17,106 nt of DNA from an uncultured Ruminococcus sp. (GTDB lineage: Bacteria > Bacillota > Clostridia > Oscillospirales > Acutalibacteraceae), in assembly GCA_902773155.1 (NCBI GenBank), contig CACYDK010000224.1, positions 1-17,106 of the forward strand, given 5' to 3'. The notes beneath the pieces were generated by a model that was not told the origin of the DNA, ran no database searches, and saw only the letters and a list, made by a program, of their open reading frames with translations. Position numbers and translations under genes: made by a program. Each line of letters begins with the position of its first letter. Positions within the stretch are counted from its first letter, which is position 1. Shown here piece by piece: positions 16,395 to 17,106 of this stretch.

Positions 16395-16423
16395 ATTATA
16401 AAACAAACGTTCGGGTTTGTCAA
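16395..16423 (-). promoter_or_regulatory. Perfect-consensus sigma-A promoter of the small unknown gene
   Basis: On the minus strand TTGACA (16423-16418), a 17-bp spacer and TATAAT (16400-16395) are an exact match to the sigma-A consensus. It is the only fully perfect promoter I found in the window. Such strength without repression would be costly for a small accessory gene, which fits the operators seen here. Confidence 0.9.
16400..16413. promoter_or_regulatory. Candidate LexA (DinR) operator within the promoter spacer
   Basis: The minus strand reads CGAACGTTTGTTTT: one perfect half-site CGAAC and one GTTTT half-site 4 nt apart. It matches CGAACRNRYGTTYG with two mismatches. It lies in the spacer between the -35 and -10 boxes, centred 23 bp from the second candidate operator, about two helical turns. 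Confidence 0.55.
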
Positions 16424-16436
16424 TGGCTTTTCAAGA

Positions 16437-16471
16437 AAAACTGTCCCGGAAAAACCGGGACAGTAATTTTT
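16437..16471. terminator. Terminator of the DUF2207 gene
   Basis: A perfect 9-bp stem (16441-16449 with 16455-16463, CTGTCCCGG) has an AAAAA loop. Read on the minus strand it ends in TTTTTC, so it terminates the gene at 16488. It also insulates the following LexA-like promoter from read-through. Confidence 0.87.
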
Positions 16472-16487
16472 TAAACTAAGGGGCGGA

Positions 16488-17106
16488 TTACCAGCTGCCG
16501 CCGCCTCCGCCGCCTCCGCCGCCTCCGGAGAAGCCTCCGCCTGAGGACGAAGCCGCCGAACGGGCGGACGCCGCCGCTCTGGCCGCGGCTGCCTGAGCGT
16601 TTATGCGCTTTATAGGCTCGCGGATATTGTTTCGGAGCATACTGTTGAGATAATAAGTCTCCCACAAAAGGGTTCTGTCGTAAGGCGAATACCAGCTCGG
16701 AGCCTTGACCGCCAGGCCGTCAAAGCGCTTGGACCACTTATCGAGCATACCGAATACCATGGCGTAAGGGAGGATCTCGTAGTAATAATCGGAGTTCTCC
16801 TCGAGCAGATACTTAAGCCTGTCGATCTCGGCGGTATCTATAAAGTCCTTGAGTCCGAGAAGCTTTCCGAGCATCTCGGCCCTGTACTCAGTATTCTGAG
16901 TCAGACCGGCCGCCATAATAGGAATCAGGATCGCCGCTCCCAGGGCTATATAATAGAACATAACCGGAAGCACCATCTCGTCCCGGTAAAGCGTAATTAC
17001 TCCGGCTGAGATACCTAAGCAAATCAACGCCATAAATCCGTAAACGATTTTTCCCTTGACCTTCTTGAACTTCTGACGCAGTCCGAAGGTGGTCATTACA
17101 CCAAAG
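16488..17106 (-). CDS. DUF2207-type membrane protein, C-terminal part (cut by window edge)
   Basis: The frame is open to the end of the window, and the ATG at 17096 looks internal, so only the last 206 or so residues are seen. Two hydrophobic segments near the visible N-terminus (around VYGFMALICLGISAGVITLY and VMFYYIALGAAILIPIMAAG) are transmembrane helices. A soluble helical domain follows, with LLGLKDFIDTAE, LLEENSDYYYEILPYAMVFGMLDKWSKRF and a tail SGGGFSGGGGGGGGGGSW. The LPYAMVFG-DKW-x-x-F segment and the glycine-rich end are typical of DUF2207 predicted membrane proteins, whose missing N-terminal half normally has a signal peptide and an extracytoplasmic domain. Function is unknown. Confidence 0.82.
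   Translation of the reverse strand, partial: FGVMTTFGLRQKFKKVKGKIVYGFMALICLGISAGVITLYRDEMVLPVMFYYIALGAAILIPIMAAGLTQNTEYRAEMLGKLLGLKDFIDTAEIDRLKYLLEENSDYYYEILPYAMVFGMLDKWSKRFDGLAVKAPSWYSPYDRTLLWETYYLNSMLRNNIREPIKRINAQAAAARAAASARSAASSSGGGFSGGGGGGGGGGSW
16498..16524. repeat. 9-bp tandem repeat in the glycine-tail coding region
   Basis: Three perfect copies of CCGCCGCCT lie end to end and encode part of the poly-glycine tail (GGA/GGC codons on the minus strand). Such a repeat can change copy number by slippage without breaking the frame. Confidence 0.85.

Noticed and set aside
16498..16524. Short tandem repeat as a possible CRISPR or regulatory array
   Set aside because: It is a 9-bp coding repeat for glycines with no spacers between units.

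Overview
The window looks like chromosomal DNA from a moderate-GC Gram-positive of the class Clostridia, probably near Oscillospiraceae/Ruminococcus. This is inferred from the gene set (GdpP, RNase J, TmcAL, DUF378 and FtsH beside Hpt and TilS), the strong AGGAGG-type ribosome binding sites, the sigma-A promoters and the TTG/GTG starts. Nearly all of it is housekeeping sequence. I see no transposase, phage gene, tRNA, rRNA or CRISPR array.

Layout. Positions 1-2860: a small DUF378 membrane protein (+) converges on acetate kinase ackA (-), with a shared hairpin terminator between them. ackA is divergent from tmcAL (+), which encodes the tRNA-Met cytidine acetate ligase. Their two promoters are fused so that the -10 boxes abut. 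Positions 2863-12515: one minus-strand run read as RNase J, gdpP, rplI, dnaB, tilS, hpt, ftsH. It has tight spacing, one strong promoter upstream of RNase J with a leader of about 140 nt, and a terminator after ftsH. It combines RNA decay, c-di-AMP turnover, a ribosomal protein, the replicative helicase, tRNA-Ile modification, purine salvage and membrane proteolysis. Positions 12600-13100: RNase HI (rnhA, +), with a TTG start and its own extended -10 promoter. Positions 13212-14138 (-): an unrecognised single-pass membrane protein with an acidic cytoplasmic head and beta-rich outer modules. Positions 14331-16049 (+): an alpha-phosphohexomutase. Positions 16120-16423 (-): a small unknown gene with a perfect-consensus sigma-A promoter carrying two sequences that match the Gram-positive LexA (DinR) SOS operator. 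Positions 16488-17106 (-): the C-terminal part of a DUF2207-type membrane protein with a glycine-rich tail, cut by the window edge.

The most interesting signal is the 16377-16423 regulatory region. It makes the 81-residue unknown protein a good candidate for a tightly repressed SOS-response gene. Other points worth a second look are the mutually exclusive ackA/tmcAL promoters (both products use acetate and ATP), the long RNase J leader and lysine-rich N-terminus, and the membrane protein at 13212-14138. I did not find a convincing multi-gene undescribed system.
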